DNA from: Benzoatithermus sp963720725
GTDB lineage: Bacteria > Pseudomonadota > Alphaproteobacteria > Geminicoccales > Geminicoccaceae
NCBI GenBank assembly: GCA_963720725.1
Contig: CAVRGN010000011.1
Location: forward strand, 186,001-250,000
DNA length: 64,000 bases
Reading direction: 5' to 3'
Shown here piece after piece: positions 35,708 to 44,130 of this stretch. How positions within the stretch are numbered: position 1 is the stretch's first letter; each line of letters begins with the position of its first letter. The notes below the pieces were generated by a model. That model saw nothing but the letters and a program-made list of their open reading frames with translations. It made no database searches and was not told where the DNA came from. Made by a program: the position numbers and the translations under genes.

Positions 35708-36549
35708 TCCTCCCCAACCGCCCGCAGACCACCGCGGCCGTGGCCGCGCATTATGACGAGCTCGACCCGTTCTACCGCGAGGTCTGGGGCGAGCACGTCC
35801 ATCACGGCTACTGGCGCACCGGCCGCGAGACCCCGGCGGAAGCGGCGGAGGCCCTGGTCGAGCTGGTGGCCGACCGTCTGGAGCTCGCTTCGGGCCAGTC
35901 CGTGTGCGACATCGGCTGCGGCTACGGCGCCACCGCCCAGCTTCTGGCCGAGCGGCACGGGCTCGACCTCACCGGCGTCACCGTCTCCGCCGCCCAGGCC
36001 GCGGTCGGCGCGGCGCGCCGGCCGAACCGCGGCAGCCTGACCGTCCGCTGCCTGGACTGGCTCGCCAACGACCTGCCGTCCGGCGGCTTCGATCGCGCCT
36101 ACGCCATCGAGAGCAGCGAGCACATGCCGGACAAGCAGCGCTTCTTCGCCGAAGCCCATCGCGTGCTGCGGCCCGGCGGGCGGCTCGCGGTCTGCGCTTG
36201 GCTGGCGCGCGCGGCACCGCGCCCCTGGGAGGTGCGCTGGCTGCTCGAGCCGATCTGCCGCGAGGGCCGCCTGCCCGGCATGGGCGACGAGGCCGACTAC
36301 CGCCGCCTCGCCGAGGGCGCCGGCTTTTCGGCCATGGCCTGCCTGGACCTCAGCCGCGAGGTGCGGCGGACCTGGACCGTGTGCGCCCGGCGGCTGGCGG
36401 GCAAGCTCGCCAGTGACCCTCGCTACTTCCGCTTTCTGCACGACCGGCGCGCCACCGACCGGATCTTCGCGCTGACCCTGCTGCGCCTCCTGGTCGCGTA
36501 CCGCACCGGCTCGATGCGCTACGGCCTGCTGACCTTCAGCAAGCCTTAG
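35704..36549 (+). CDS. SAM-dependent methyltransferase, tocopherol-methyltransferase-like
   Basis: A 281-residue class I methyltransferase starting at an ATGA overlap. VAAHYDELDPFYREVWGEHV and HHGYWRTGRETPAEAAEALV are typical of the gamma-tocopherol/cyclopropane-like group; QSVCDIGCGYGATAQLLAER is the SAM site and AYAIESSEHMPDKQRFFAEA the post-strand-4 region. It probably methylates a lipid or small hydrophobic acceptor; which one is unknown. Confidence 0.85.
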   Translation: MILPNRPQTTAAVAAHYDELDPFYREVWGEHVHHGYWRTGRETPAEAAEALVELVADRLELASGQSVCDIGCGYGATAQLLAERHGLDLTGVTVSAAQAAVGAARRPNRGSLTVRCLDWLANDLPSGGFDRAYAIESSEHMPDKQRFFAEAHRVLRPGGRLAVCAWLARAAPRPWEVRWLLEPICREGRLPGMGDEADYRRLAEGAGFSAMACLDLSREVRRTWTVCARRLAGKLASDPRYFRFLHDRRATDRIFALTLLRLLVAYRTGSMRYGLLTFSKP

Positions 36550-36650
36550 CCCGGGGTCACACCGAGATACGCGAACGGGCCGGGAGCGGACGGCACCGCC
36601 ACACGTTCAGACAAGATGGCGCTTGGTTTCGCCACCGACTGGAGCGTGTG

Positions 36651-36839
36651 ATGCAGACGTTCGATCCGTTCACCTCCTTTGTCACGACCTGCGTGCTGCC
36701 GGCCGCGACCGCGACCTGCATGGTCTGGAGCTTCTATCTCCTCGCCATCGGCTCCCCGCCGCCCTGGGTCGGAGGCTACACCGCCAGCCCCTTGGCGAAG
36801 GGCAGCACGCCGATCCGCCTGCCCGTGGCAGCACGGTAG
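36651..36839 (+). CDS. Possible small membrane peptide
   Basis: A 62-residue reading frame with an ATG six bases after GGAG. Residues about 10-36 form a hydrophobic helix (FVTTCVLPAATATCMVWSFY). The last 64 bases overlap the convergent end of the molybdenum hydroxylase gene, which weakens the case. Function unknown; it may be noise. Confidence 0.3.
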   Translation: MQTFDPFTSFVTTCVLPAATATCMVWSFYLLAIGSPPPWVGGYTASPLAKGSTPIRLPVAAR

Positions 36840-38953
36840 GCGTTGGCGACCGCCGGCCCGATCGGCGGCACGCCCGGCTCGCCCACTCCGGTCGGGCGCT
36901 CGGCCGAGGGCACGATATGGACCTCGACCAATGGCATCTCGTCGAGGCGCAGCACCTCGTAGCCGTCGAAGTTGGTCTCCAGCACCCGGCCGTCCTCGAG
37001 GTTGATGGCACCGTGCAGGATCGCACCCAGCCCGAAGCCGATGCCGCCTTCCATCTGCGCCCTGATCACGTCCGGATTGACCGCCACGCCGCAATCGACC
37101 GCGCAGACCACGCGCTCCACCTTGGGAGCACCGCGGGCGTCGAGGCTGATCTCGGCGACTTGGGCGACGTAGGTCGAGAACGCCTCGTGGACCGCCACGC
37201 CCCGGAACCGGCCCTCGGGCAGGGCCGTGCCCCAGCCCGCCTTCTCGGCGGCCAGGCGGAGCACCCCGGCGTGACGCGGATGGTCGTGCAGGAGGCCGAG
37301 CCGGAAGGCCACCGGATCCTTGCCGGCCGCGACGGCGAGCTCGTCGATCATCACCTCGGTGGCGTAGGCGGTGTGGGTCGAGCCCACCGAGCGCCACCAC
37401 AGGACCGGCACGCCGACCGCGGTGGTGACCAGGTCCACGGCCAGGTGCGGGATGGCGTAGGGCAGGTTCGCCGCGCCCTCGACCGAGGTGCCGTCGACTC
37501 CCTGCGCCACCATCATCGCCTCGAACGGCGTGCCGGCGAGGATCGACTGGCCGACGATCCGGTGCCGCCAAGCGACCGGATTGCCGTCCGCGTCCAGGCC
37601 GGCGCGGATGCTGTGATGGTACATCGGCCGGTAGCGGCCGCCGGCCATGTCGTCCTCGCGGGTCCACTGCACCTTGACCGGCGCCTTCCAGCCGATCGCC
37701 CGGGCCACCGACACGGCCTCGGCCACCACGTCGGCATCGGTGACCGCACGCCGGCCGAAACCGCCGCCGGTCATCATGACGTGGAGCTTGACGCGCTCCG
37801 GGGGCAGTTCGGCGATCTGGGCGGCGATCGCCTGGTAGAGGTCGGGCAGCTGGTGGCCGCCCCAGATCTCGAGGGTCCCGTCGCGCAGCCAGGCCACCGC
37901 GTTCAAGGGCTCCATGGCGGCGTGGGCGAGGTAGGGGAAATCGAAGCTGCCCTCGATCACCTTGGCGGCACCGGCGAGCGCATGGTCGGCATGGCCCTCG
38001 CTGCGCGCCATGGCCGCGTCGCCCTCGGACCCCAGCCGGCGATACTCGGCCAGCAGCGCGTCGCTGCCGCGGGTCTCGGCCGCTGCCAGGTCCCACTCCA
38101 CGGTCAGCGCCTCGCGGCCCTTGATGGCGGCCCAGGTGCCGGTGGCCACCACTGCGACGCCGCGCGGGATCTCGACCACGTCGACCACCCCGGGCACGGC
38201 CCGCGCCGCAGCGGCATCGAACGATTTGACCTTGCCGCCGAAAGCCGGCGGGTGGGTGACGACCGCGGTCAGCATCCCCGGCAGCTGAACGTCGATGGTG
38301 TAGCTCTGCGTGCCGGTCGTCTTGGCCGGCGAATCCAGGCGGCGCAGCTCGGGATTGCCGATCAGGCGCCATGCCCCCGGCTGCTTCAGCACCGGCTCGG
38401 CCGGCGGGCTGAGCCTTGCCGCCGCGGCGACCAGCTCGCCGAAGCCGGCGCTGCGCCCGTCCGCATGCGAGACGATGCCGTTGGCGACGCGCACCTCCTT
38501 GGCCGGGACGCCCCAGCTGTCGGCCGCGGCCTGCACCAGCATCGCGCGCGCCGCGGCGCCGGCCTGCCGGTAGCGGTCCCACGAGCTGGGGATCGCGGTC
38601 GAGCCGCCGGTACCTTGTGCCGCGCCGCCCCACATGACGTTGCCGTAGTACCGGGGATTGCCGGCGGCGCCCTCGACCCGCATCTGGTCCCAGTCCGCGT
38701 CGAGCTCCTCCGCCACCAGGGTGGCGACGCCGGTGTAGATGCCCTGCCCCATGTCCATGTGCGCCGAGAGCACGGTCACCTTGCCGTCGGCACCGATGGT
38801 GAGATAGGCCTCGAACGGATTGGGTCCGGCCTCGGCGGCGCTGACCACGCGGGCGAGATGCGGCCCGAAGCCCAAGGTCAGACCGGCCACGGCAGCACCG
38901 CCGAGGAAGCGGCGTCGGCTCGGGCGAGGCAGCACCTGCTTCATCGCGCGCAT
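36776..38953 (-). CDS. Molybdenum hydroxylase large subunit, IorB/xanthine-dehydrogenase type, Tat-exported
   Basis: A 725-residue molybdopterin-binding subunit. The twin-arginine signal RRRFLGGAAVAGLTLGFGP is at residues 13-31. AHMDMGQGIYTGVATLVAEE and GGNVMWGGAAQGTGGSTAIP-like text open the catalytic domain; LHVMMTGGGFGRRAVTDADV and the active-site glutamate in TGVGEPGVPPIGPAVANAYR complete it. Members oxidise N-heterocycles or aldehydes; this matches the isoquinoline 1-oxidoreductase group. The small [2Fe-2S] subunit gene ends one base before its start, and GGAGG lies about seven bases before the ATG. It needs the molybdenum cofactor supplied by the mod locus 5 kb away. Confidence 0.92.
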   Translation of the reverse strand: MRAMKQVLPRPSRRRFLGGAAVAGLTLGFGPHLARVVSAAEAGPNPFEAYLTIGADGKVTVLSAHMDMGQGIYTGVATLVAEELDADWDQMRVEGAAGNPRYYGNVMWGGAAQGTGGSTAIPSSWDRYRQAGAAARAMLVQAAADSWGVPAKEVRVANGIVSHADGRSAGFGELVAAAARLSPPAEPVLKQPGAWRLIGNPELRRLDSPAKTTGTQSYTIDVQLPGMLTAVVTHPPAFGGKVKSFDAAAARAVPGVVDVVEIPRGVAVVATGTWAAIKGREALTVEWDLAAAETRGSDALLAEYRRLGSEGDAAMARSEGHADHALAGAAKVIEGSFDFPYLAHAAMEPLNAVAWLRDGTLEIWGGHQLPDLYQAIAAQIAELPPERVKLHVMMTGGGFGRRAVTDADVVAEAVSVARAIGWKAPVKVQWTREDDMAGGRYRPMYHHSIRAGLDADGNPVAWRHRIVGQSILAGTPFEAMMVAQGVDGTSVEGAANLPYAIPHLAVDLVTTAVGVPVLWWRSVGSTHTAYATEVMIDELAVAAGKDPVAFRLGLLHDHPRHAGVLRLAAEKAGWGTALPEGRFRGVAVHEAFSTYVAQVAEISLDARGAPKVERVVCAVDCGVAVNPDVIRAQMEGGIGFGLGAILHGAINLEDGRVLETNFDGYEVLRLDEMPLVEVHIVPSAERPTGVGEPGVPPIGPAVANAYRAATGRRIGVLPFAKGLAV

Positions 38954-38954
38954 C

Positions 38955-39413
38955 TCAGGCCTCCATCAGCTTGGCTGCGGCGTGAACGGCGCCGCGGATC
39001 CGCTGGTAGGTGGCGCAGCGGCAGATGTTGCCCGACATGGCGCCGTCGATGTCGCCGTCGCTGGGTTTCGGGTTCTCGGCCAGCAAGGCTGCCGCAGCCA
39101 TGATCTGGCCGGACTGGCAATAGCCGCACTGAACCACGTCGAGCTGGCGCCATGCGGTCTGCACCGCCTGCCCCGGCCTGCCGTCCAGACCCTCGATGGT
39201 CGTGATCTTGGTGCCGGCCGCGTCGCCGACGGTCAGCTGGCAGGATCGCGTCGCCACGCCGTCGACATGCACGGTGCAAGCGCCGCAAGCGGCGATCCCG
39301 CAGCCATATTTGGTGCCGGTCAGCCCGAGAGTGTCCCGCAAGGCCCACAGCAGCGGCATGTCGGGAGACACGGCCACCTCCAGGTCGTGGCCGTTGATGG
39401 AAAGTGTCGTCAT
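38955..39413 (-). CDS. Molybdenum hydroxylase [2Fe-2S] small subunit, IorA type
   Basis: A 152-residue iron-sulfur subunit. The plant-type cluster is TGTKYGCGIAACGACTVHVD plus SCQLTV, and the second cluster is QCGYCQSGQIMAAAALL with GNICRCATYQRIRGAVHAAA. It passes electrons from the molybdenum subunit downstream. It has no signal peptide of its own, so it is probably carried out with the large subunit through its Tat signal. The ATG at 39413 is the family's normal start. The divergent lyase gene begins 145 bases away. Confidence 0.93.
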   Translation of the reverse strand: MTTLSINGHDLEVAVSPDMPLLWALRDTLGLTGTKYGCGIAACGACTVHVDGVATRSCQLTVGDAAGTKITTIEGLDGRPGQAVQTAWRQLDVVQCGYCQSGQIMAAAALLAENPKPSDGDIDGAMSGNICRCATYQRIRGAVHAAAKLMEA

Positions 39414-39558
39414 CGCCCTGCCTCCCGTCTACCGGTCGCCACCGTCGATCCGAGTACGCGTTATCATCCAATCTCCGCTTCACGATGTCACGATACGTTC
39501 CCCAGTTCGCGCACAGGCCCTATGCTGCGGCGCAGCAAGTGTTCGGGAGAACCGCCTC

Positions 39559-40434
39559 ATGGCCACCACAGTCCGTCCGCGCCGGAGCGTGCTCTACATG
39601 CCGGGCTCCAACGCCCGCGCCCTGGAGAAGGGCCGCACGCTGCCGGCCGACGGCATCATTCTCGACCTCGAGGACGCCGTCTCGCCGGACGCGAAGCGCG
39701 ACGGCCGGCAGGAGATCGCCAAGGCGCTCAAGGAACGCGAGGCCTTTGCGTGGCGCGAACTGGTGGTGCGCGTCAACGGTCTGGACACACCCTGGGGGCA
39801 CGCCGACCTCAGTGCCATGGCGCAGGCGGGTGCGGACGCCATCCTGCTGCCGAAGGTGGAGGGATCCGACACCGTGCGGCGCGCCCTGCACGTGCTCGAT
39901 CTCGCCGGCGCGCCGGCCGAGCTGACGATCTGGTGCATGATCGAGACCCCGCGCGGCATCCTGCGGGTCGAGGAGATCGCGGACACCGAACGGGTGCAAT
40001 GCCTGGTGATGGGCACCTCGGACCTGACCAAGGACCTGCACGCCCTGCACACGCCGAGCCGGCTGCCGATGCTGGCTTCGCTCGAGATCTGCCTGCTCGC
40101 GGCACGGGCGGCGCGGATCTCGATCCTGGACGGGGTTCATCTCGACCTGGAGGACGAGCCGGGCTTCGCCGAGGCCTGCCGGCAGGGCCGCGACCTCGGC
40201 TTCGACGGCAAGACGCTGATCCATCCCAAGCAGATCGAGCCCGCCAACGCCGCGTTCGGCCCCTCGGACGCCGACGTGGCCTGGGCGCGACGGATCATCG
40301 TCGCCTACGACGCGGCGCGGGCGGCCGGCAAGGGCGTGGTGGTGGTGGACGGCCGTCTGGTCGAGAACCTGCACGTGCTCGAGGCACGCCGGCTGGTGGC
40401 GCTGGCGGAGATGATCGAGAGCCGCAAGCGCTGA
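39559..40434 (+). CDS. HpcH/HpaI-family malyl-CoA-type lyase or thioesterase (CitE-like)
   Basis: A 291-residue TIM-barrel enzyme: VRPRRSVLYMPGSNARALEK, DGIILDLEDAVSPDAKRDGR, ADAILLPKVEGSDTVRRALH, WCMIETPRGILRVEEIADTE and DGKTLIHPKQIEPANAAFGP. The family includes L-malyl-CoA/beta-methylmalyl-CoA lyase and (3S)-malyl-CoA thioesterase; about 290 residues fits the shorter, thioesterase-type (Mcl2-like) length. With mtkAB and mesaconyl-CoA hydratase in the same window, a role in malyl-CoA chemistry is likely. An ATG at 39559 is used; the open frame upstream is spurious. Confidence 0.85.
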   Translation: MATTVRPRRSVLYMPGSNARALEKGRTLPADGIILDLEDAVSPDAKRDGRQEIAKALKEREAFAWRELVVRVNGLDTPWGHADLSAMAQAGADAILLPKVEGSDTVRRALHVLDLAGAPAELTIWCMIETPRGILRVEEIADTERVQCLVMGTSDLTKDLHALHTPSRLPMLASLEICLLAARAARISILDGVHLDLEDEPGFAEACRQGRDLGFDGKTLIHPKQIEPANAAFGPSDADVAWARRIIVAYDAARAAGKGVVVVDGRLVENLHVLEARRLVALAEMIESRKR

Positions 40435-40438
40435 CGCC

Positions 40439-43147
40439 TCAGGCGGCCAGCCGCAGGCTGCCGGCGACGTCGCCGGCGGCCATCGGCCGGCCCAGGAAGA
40501 ATCCTTGCGCCTCCTCGCAGCCGAAGCTGCCGAGCAGGCTCAGCTGCTCCGCGGTCTCCACTCCTTCCGCGATCACGCCCAGCCGGAGATCGCGTGCGAG
40601 CCCGATGACGGCCCGCGCCACGGCGGCGTCGGCGCGGTCGCGCGTGGTCCCGCGCACCGTCGCCGGGTCGAGCTTCAGCCGTTGGATCGGATAGCGGCGC
40701 AATTGGCCGAAGGACGAACAGCCCGCGCCGAAATCGTCGAGCGCCAGGCCGACGCCGAGCCGATGCAGCCGGCCGATGGTGCGGGCGATCGCCTCGTCGT
40801 CGGCCAGGAGCGTGGCCTCGGTGAACTCCAGTTCCAGCCGGTCGGCAGCGAGGCCGTGCTCGGTCAGCACCCGCTCCACCTGATCCGCCAGCTCTTCCTG
40901 CTGCAGCTGGCGCGAGGACACGTTCACGGCGATGCGCAGCGGGCCCATGCCGGAGCGTTCCCAGGCCGTCATGTCGCGGCAGGCCCGGTCCAGCGCCCAC
41001 AGTCCCAGCGAGCCGATCTGCCCGGTCTCCTCGGCGATGGGGATGAAGGTCCCCGGCGCCACCAGCCCGAGTTGCGGGTGGTCCCAGCGCATCAGCGCCT
41101 CGAAGCCGACCACCCGGCCGGTGCGGAGATTGATCTGCGGCTGGTAGGCGAGGCTCAGCTCGTCGCGGCCACCCGCGGAGCGCAGGTCGGCGTCGAGGCG
41201 GCCGCGCGCTTCGGTCTCGCTGGCCAGCGTCGGATCGTAGAGCTCGAACCGGTTGCGGCCCCGCGCCTTGGCCCGGTAGAGCGCGGCGTCGGCGTGCCGC
41301 AGCAGGCGGTCGCGCCGCTGCCCGTCGCCCGGATAGACCGCGAGCCCGATGCTCGCGGTGACGAAGAGTTCCTGACCGTCGATCCGCAGCGGCGCGCGCA
41401 CCGCCTCGAGCAGCTTGCGGGCCGGGTGCACGGCATCTTCGGGCCGCTGCAGGTTCGGCAGGATGAAGATGAACTCGTCGCCCCCCATGCGGGCAACGGT
41501 GTCGCTGTCGCGCAGGCACGCCCGCAGCCGGGCGCTGAGCGACACCAGGAGCCGGTCGCCCATGGCGTGCCCGAGGCCGTCATTGACGCTCTTGAAGCGG
41601 TCGACGTCCAGGAAGGCCACGGCGACCTGCTCGCCGGACCGGGCGGCGCGCCGCAGGATCATGTCGAGACGGTCGTCGAACAGGCGGCGATTGGGCAGCC
41701 CGGTGAGCTCGTCGTGGGTGGCCTGGAGCAGGATCTGCTCGCGGTCGGCCTTCTGCAGGGTCACATCGCGGACGGTGGCGATCCGGACCAGCCCCGAGCT
41801 GGGCAGCAGGCCCATGGACACCTCGGCCGGGAAGCGGCCGCCGTCGCTCCTGATGCCCACCATTTCCGCCCGTCGGCCAGGGGCGGGCGAGGCGGACAGC
41901 TCGCTCTCCCTCGCCAGCAGTTCGTCGACATGGCGGCCCCGCAATGCCGCGACGTCGTAGCCGAAGATCCCGGCCGCGGCCGGATTGGCCACCTGCACCC
42001 GCCCCTCGGCGTCGAGGACCATGATGCCCTCGCCGACCGCGTCCATGATCGCCCGCAGCTGCTGCTCGCTCGCCTGCAGGTCCAGCTCGCGGAGCTTGGC
42101 CATGGTGATGTCGGTGTAGATCGCGATCACGCTGCCGTCGGGAAGGCGCGACTTGCCGACAAGCAGCCAGCGGCCGTCGCGCAGCTCCAGCTCCGTCTCG
42201 CCGCCTCCGCCGCCACGGTGCTGCCGGAGAATGTGCCGGATCCGCTTCGGCCAGCTCAGCCGGTTGTCGGCGACGGCCGCCTTGAAGGGGCCGTTGAGGA
42301 AGTCCTCGAAGCTGGCGCCGAGCTGCATCGCGTCACCCCCCAGGAGTTCCCGGAACCGGCGATTGCAACGCACCAGACGTTCCTGGCCATCCCAGAGCAC
42401 GAAGCCCTCGCTGATCGCTTCGGTCGGCAGGATCAACCGGTCCCGGTCGAGGCGGATGGTCTCCAGCCGCTCTTCCAGCCGATCGACCATGCCATCGAGC
42501 GCTTGGCCGACGCGCGCCACCTCGTCCCGGCCGACCAGCCGCGCGCGACGGGTGAAGTCGCCGCCGCTCACGGCGTCGGCCACCGCCGCCAGCCGTCCCA
42601 GCTTGCGCGTCAGCAGGTGCCCTACCCACCAGCCCACCAGCGCGACCAGCAGCATGCCGGCCGAGCCCACGGTGAGGCCGACGGCGTAGGCCCTGGCATG
42701 CGCCCGCTCGAGACCGGCATTGGAGTAGGCCACGCGCAGCCAGCCGAGGCGGTAGGCGCCGTTCGCGATCTCCTGGACGACGATGTTCTGGTCGGGAGCG
42801 CCTCGCGCACCCGGCCTCATGCCGACCTGCGCAGGATCGCTCGATGCCATGATCCGACCCGACAGGTTGAGCACCGCCACCGACCGGATCCGCGAGCGCT
42901 CGTCGAGTGCCTCGATGAACGACTGCACATTCCCGAACTCGTCGGTGAGCAGCGCGATTCGGCCGAGATCCTGCAGCAGGAGGCTGGTGTCGCGATCGAC
43001 CGCGGTCAGCTCGGCCTTGGTGGTGGCAAGCGAGTGGTGGAGCGTCACGAGCAAGACGCCGCCCAGCAGAACCGCGCCAAGGACCAGGATCGTCGCCGCG
43101 ATCCGCAGGCGAATGGGCAGCGTCGGCATGCGATGCCAGCCCGTCAT
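40439..43147 (-). CDS. Membrane GGDEF-EAL protein with HAMP and PAS domains
   Basis: A 902-residue c-di-GMP enzyme. A membrane helix (about 12-33), a periplasmic loop (34-150), a second helix (about 157-180), HAMP (about 182-235) and two PAS-type domains (about 245-350 and 360-480) precede GGDEF (about 490-645) and EAL (about 655-895). GGDEF is intact (RMGGDEFIFILP), as are the EAL residues: GFEALMRWDHP, AVNVSSRQL, LEFTEA, ALDDFGAG, RLKLDP, AEGVETAEQL and EEAQGFF. It can probably both make and break c-di-GMP. The PhnD-like gene lies just upstream (3-base gap) on the same strand. Confidence 0.94.
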   Translation of the reverse strand: MTGWHRMPTLPIRLRIAATILVLGAVLLGGVLLVTLHHSLATTKAELTAVDRDTSLLLQDLGRIALLTDEFGNVQSFIEALDERSRIRSVAVLNLSGRIMASSDPAQVGMRPGARGAPDQNIVVQEIANGAYRLGWLRVAYSNAGLERAHARAYAVGLTVGSAGMLLVALVGWWVGHLLTRKLGRLAAVADAVSGGDFTRRARLVGRDEVARVGQALDGMVDRLEERLETIRLDRDRLILPTEAISEGFVLWDGQERLVRCNRRFRELLGGDAMQLGASFEDFLNGPFKAAVADNRLSWPKRIRHILRQHRGGGGGETELELRDGRWLLVGKSRLPDGSVIAIYTDITMAKLRELDLQASEQQLRAIMDAVGEGIMVLDAEGRVQVANPAAAGIFGYDVAALRGRHVDELLARESELSASPAPGRRAEMVGIRSDGGRFPAEVSMGLLPSSGLVRIATVRDVTLQKADREQILLQATHDELTGLPNRRLFDDRLDMILRRAARSGEQVAVAFLDVDRFKSVNDGLGHAMGDRLLVSLSARLRACLRDSDTVARMGGDEFIFILPNLQRPEDAVHPARKLLEAVRAPLRIDGQELFVTASIGLAVYPGDGQRRDRLLRHADAALYRAKARGRNRFELYDPTLASETEARGRLDADLRSAGGRDELSLAYQPQINLRTGRVVGFEALMRWDHPQLGLVAPGTFIPIAEETGQIGSLGLWALDRACRDMTAWERSGMGPLRIAVNVSSRQLQQEELADQVERVLTEHGLAADRLELEFTEATLLADDEAIARTIGRLHRLGVGLALDDFGAGCSSFGQLRRYPIQRLKLDPATVRGTTRDRADAAVARAVIGLARDLRLGVIAEGVETAEQLSLLGSFGCEEAQGFFLGRPMAAGDVAGSLRLAA

Positions 43148-43150
43148 GCC

Positions 43151-44077
43151 TCAACCGCTCGCGCTTGCGTTCAGCCTCGCCGAGAGCAGCCGGACGGCGT
43201 CGAAATCGGCATCCTCGGCCACCACCATGCCCGGCCAGGCGAGATGCTGGAGCAGTTTGCGACCGTCCTCGGTGTCCTGCCAACCGACCATGCGTTCCCG
43301 CAAGGTGGCGCAGGCGGCCTCGTGTATTCGCGGATGCGCGGCGATCACCAGCCCGGTGACCGACCGACTTTGCCAGATCGGCGCCAGGTTCATCTCGCCG
43401 ATCGCGTGCAGCTGCTCCCCCAGGAACATCGGCACGACGCAGCCGACCGCCTCGCCGGCCGCGACGGCGTGCAGGCAGGACACCTTGGTCTGATGGTAGC
43501 GCAGCTGCAGGTCCACGCCCTCGGACAGGTTCTCCTCGAGCATCGCCAGCCGCAGCAGGTAGGAGACGCCGGCATCCCGCGGCGGCAAGGCCAGGTTCTC
43601 TCCGCGAAGCTCGGAGAGACTGGCGATAGGTTCGCTGCGCCGGCTGACGATGATTGCGCTCAGCTCCTGGTCGACGCGCGCCAGAGCCTGATAGCCCTGC
43701 GCCTGGTGGGCGTCGACATACTGGAATGGATGGGTGAGGGTGATGTCGTAGTTGCCGACGGCCAGTTCGGCCTTGAACTTCTCGAAGCTCTCGTTGGTCC
43801 TGAGCTGGATCGGCACGCCGAGGACGGTCGCGAAGTCGACGGCCATCGGCGCGAACAGCTCGCCGAGCTTCAGGGCGGGAAGATAGGGAAACACGCCGAA
43901 GCTGCACACGCCGGCCTCGCTCGTGGCATGCACGCGACCCGGCAAGCCTGCCAATCCCGCGGCCAGGATGGCCAGGGCACAGCGGCGGTCCAACCTCGGT
44001 CCATGGGCGGCGACAGCAGGCAGTCTATCCACGGGACATGTCCGCATCGGTTGAGGCGTGCCTAGGGACAATGCCAC
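43151..44077 (-). CDS. PhnD-like phosphate/phosphonate binding protein next to GGDEF-EAL gene
   Basis: A 308-residue exported protein of the PhnD/phosphite-binding family. The signal region (about 20-52) has a twin arginine (LDRRCALAILAAGLAG). FGVFPYLPALKLGELFAPMA, RTNESFEKFKAELAVGNYD, TLTHPFQYVDAHQAQGYQAL and RDAGVSYLLRLAMLEE follow the family pattern. Such proteins bind phosphate, phosphite or phosphonates for an ABC importer, but no importer genes are near. The gene is directly followed by the membrane GGDEF-EAL gene, so it probably acts as its periplasmic sensor. Start uncertain; ATG at 44047 is an alternative. Confidence 0.82.
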   Translation of the reverse strand: MALSLGTPQPMRTCPVDRLPAVAAHGPRLDRRCALAILAAGLAGLPGRVHATSEAGVCSFGVFPYLPALKLGELFAPMAVDFATVLGVPIQLRTNESFEKFKAELAVGNYDITLTHPFQYVDAHQAQGYQALARVDQELSAIIVSRRSEPIASLSELRGENLALPPRDAGVSYLLRLAMLEENLSEGVDLQLRYHQTKVSCLHAVAAGEAVGCVVPMFLGEQLHAIGEMNLAPIWQSRSVTGLVIAAHPRIHEAACATLRERMVGWQDTEDGRKLLQHLAWPGMVVAEDADFDAVRLLSARLNASASG

Positions 44078-44130
44078 ATCTGCGCGAACTCAGCAACCTG
44101 GGGTGTAGTTGCGTTCGTTGTTGATTCCGC

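Noticed and set aside
36623..39103. An 826-codon plus-strand frame
   Set aside because: It is antisense to the molybdenum hydroxylase subunits.
40505..44065. A 1186-codon plus-strand frame
   Set aside because: It is antisense to the GGDEF-EAL and PhnD-like genes, whose domains are unmistakable.
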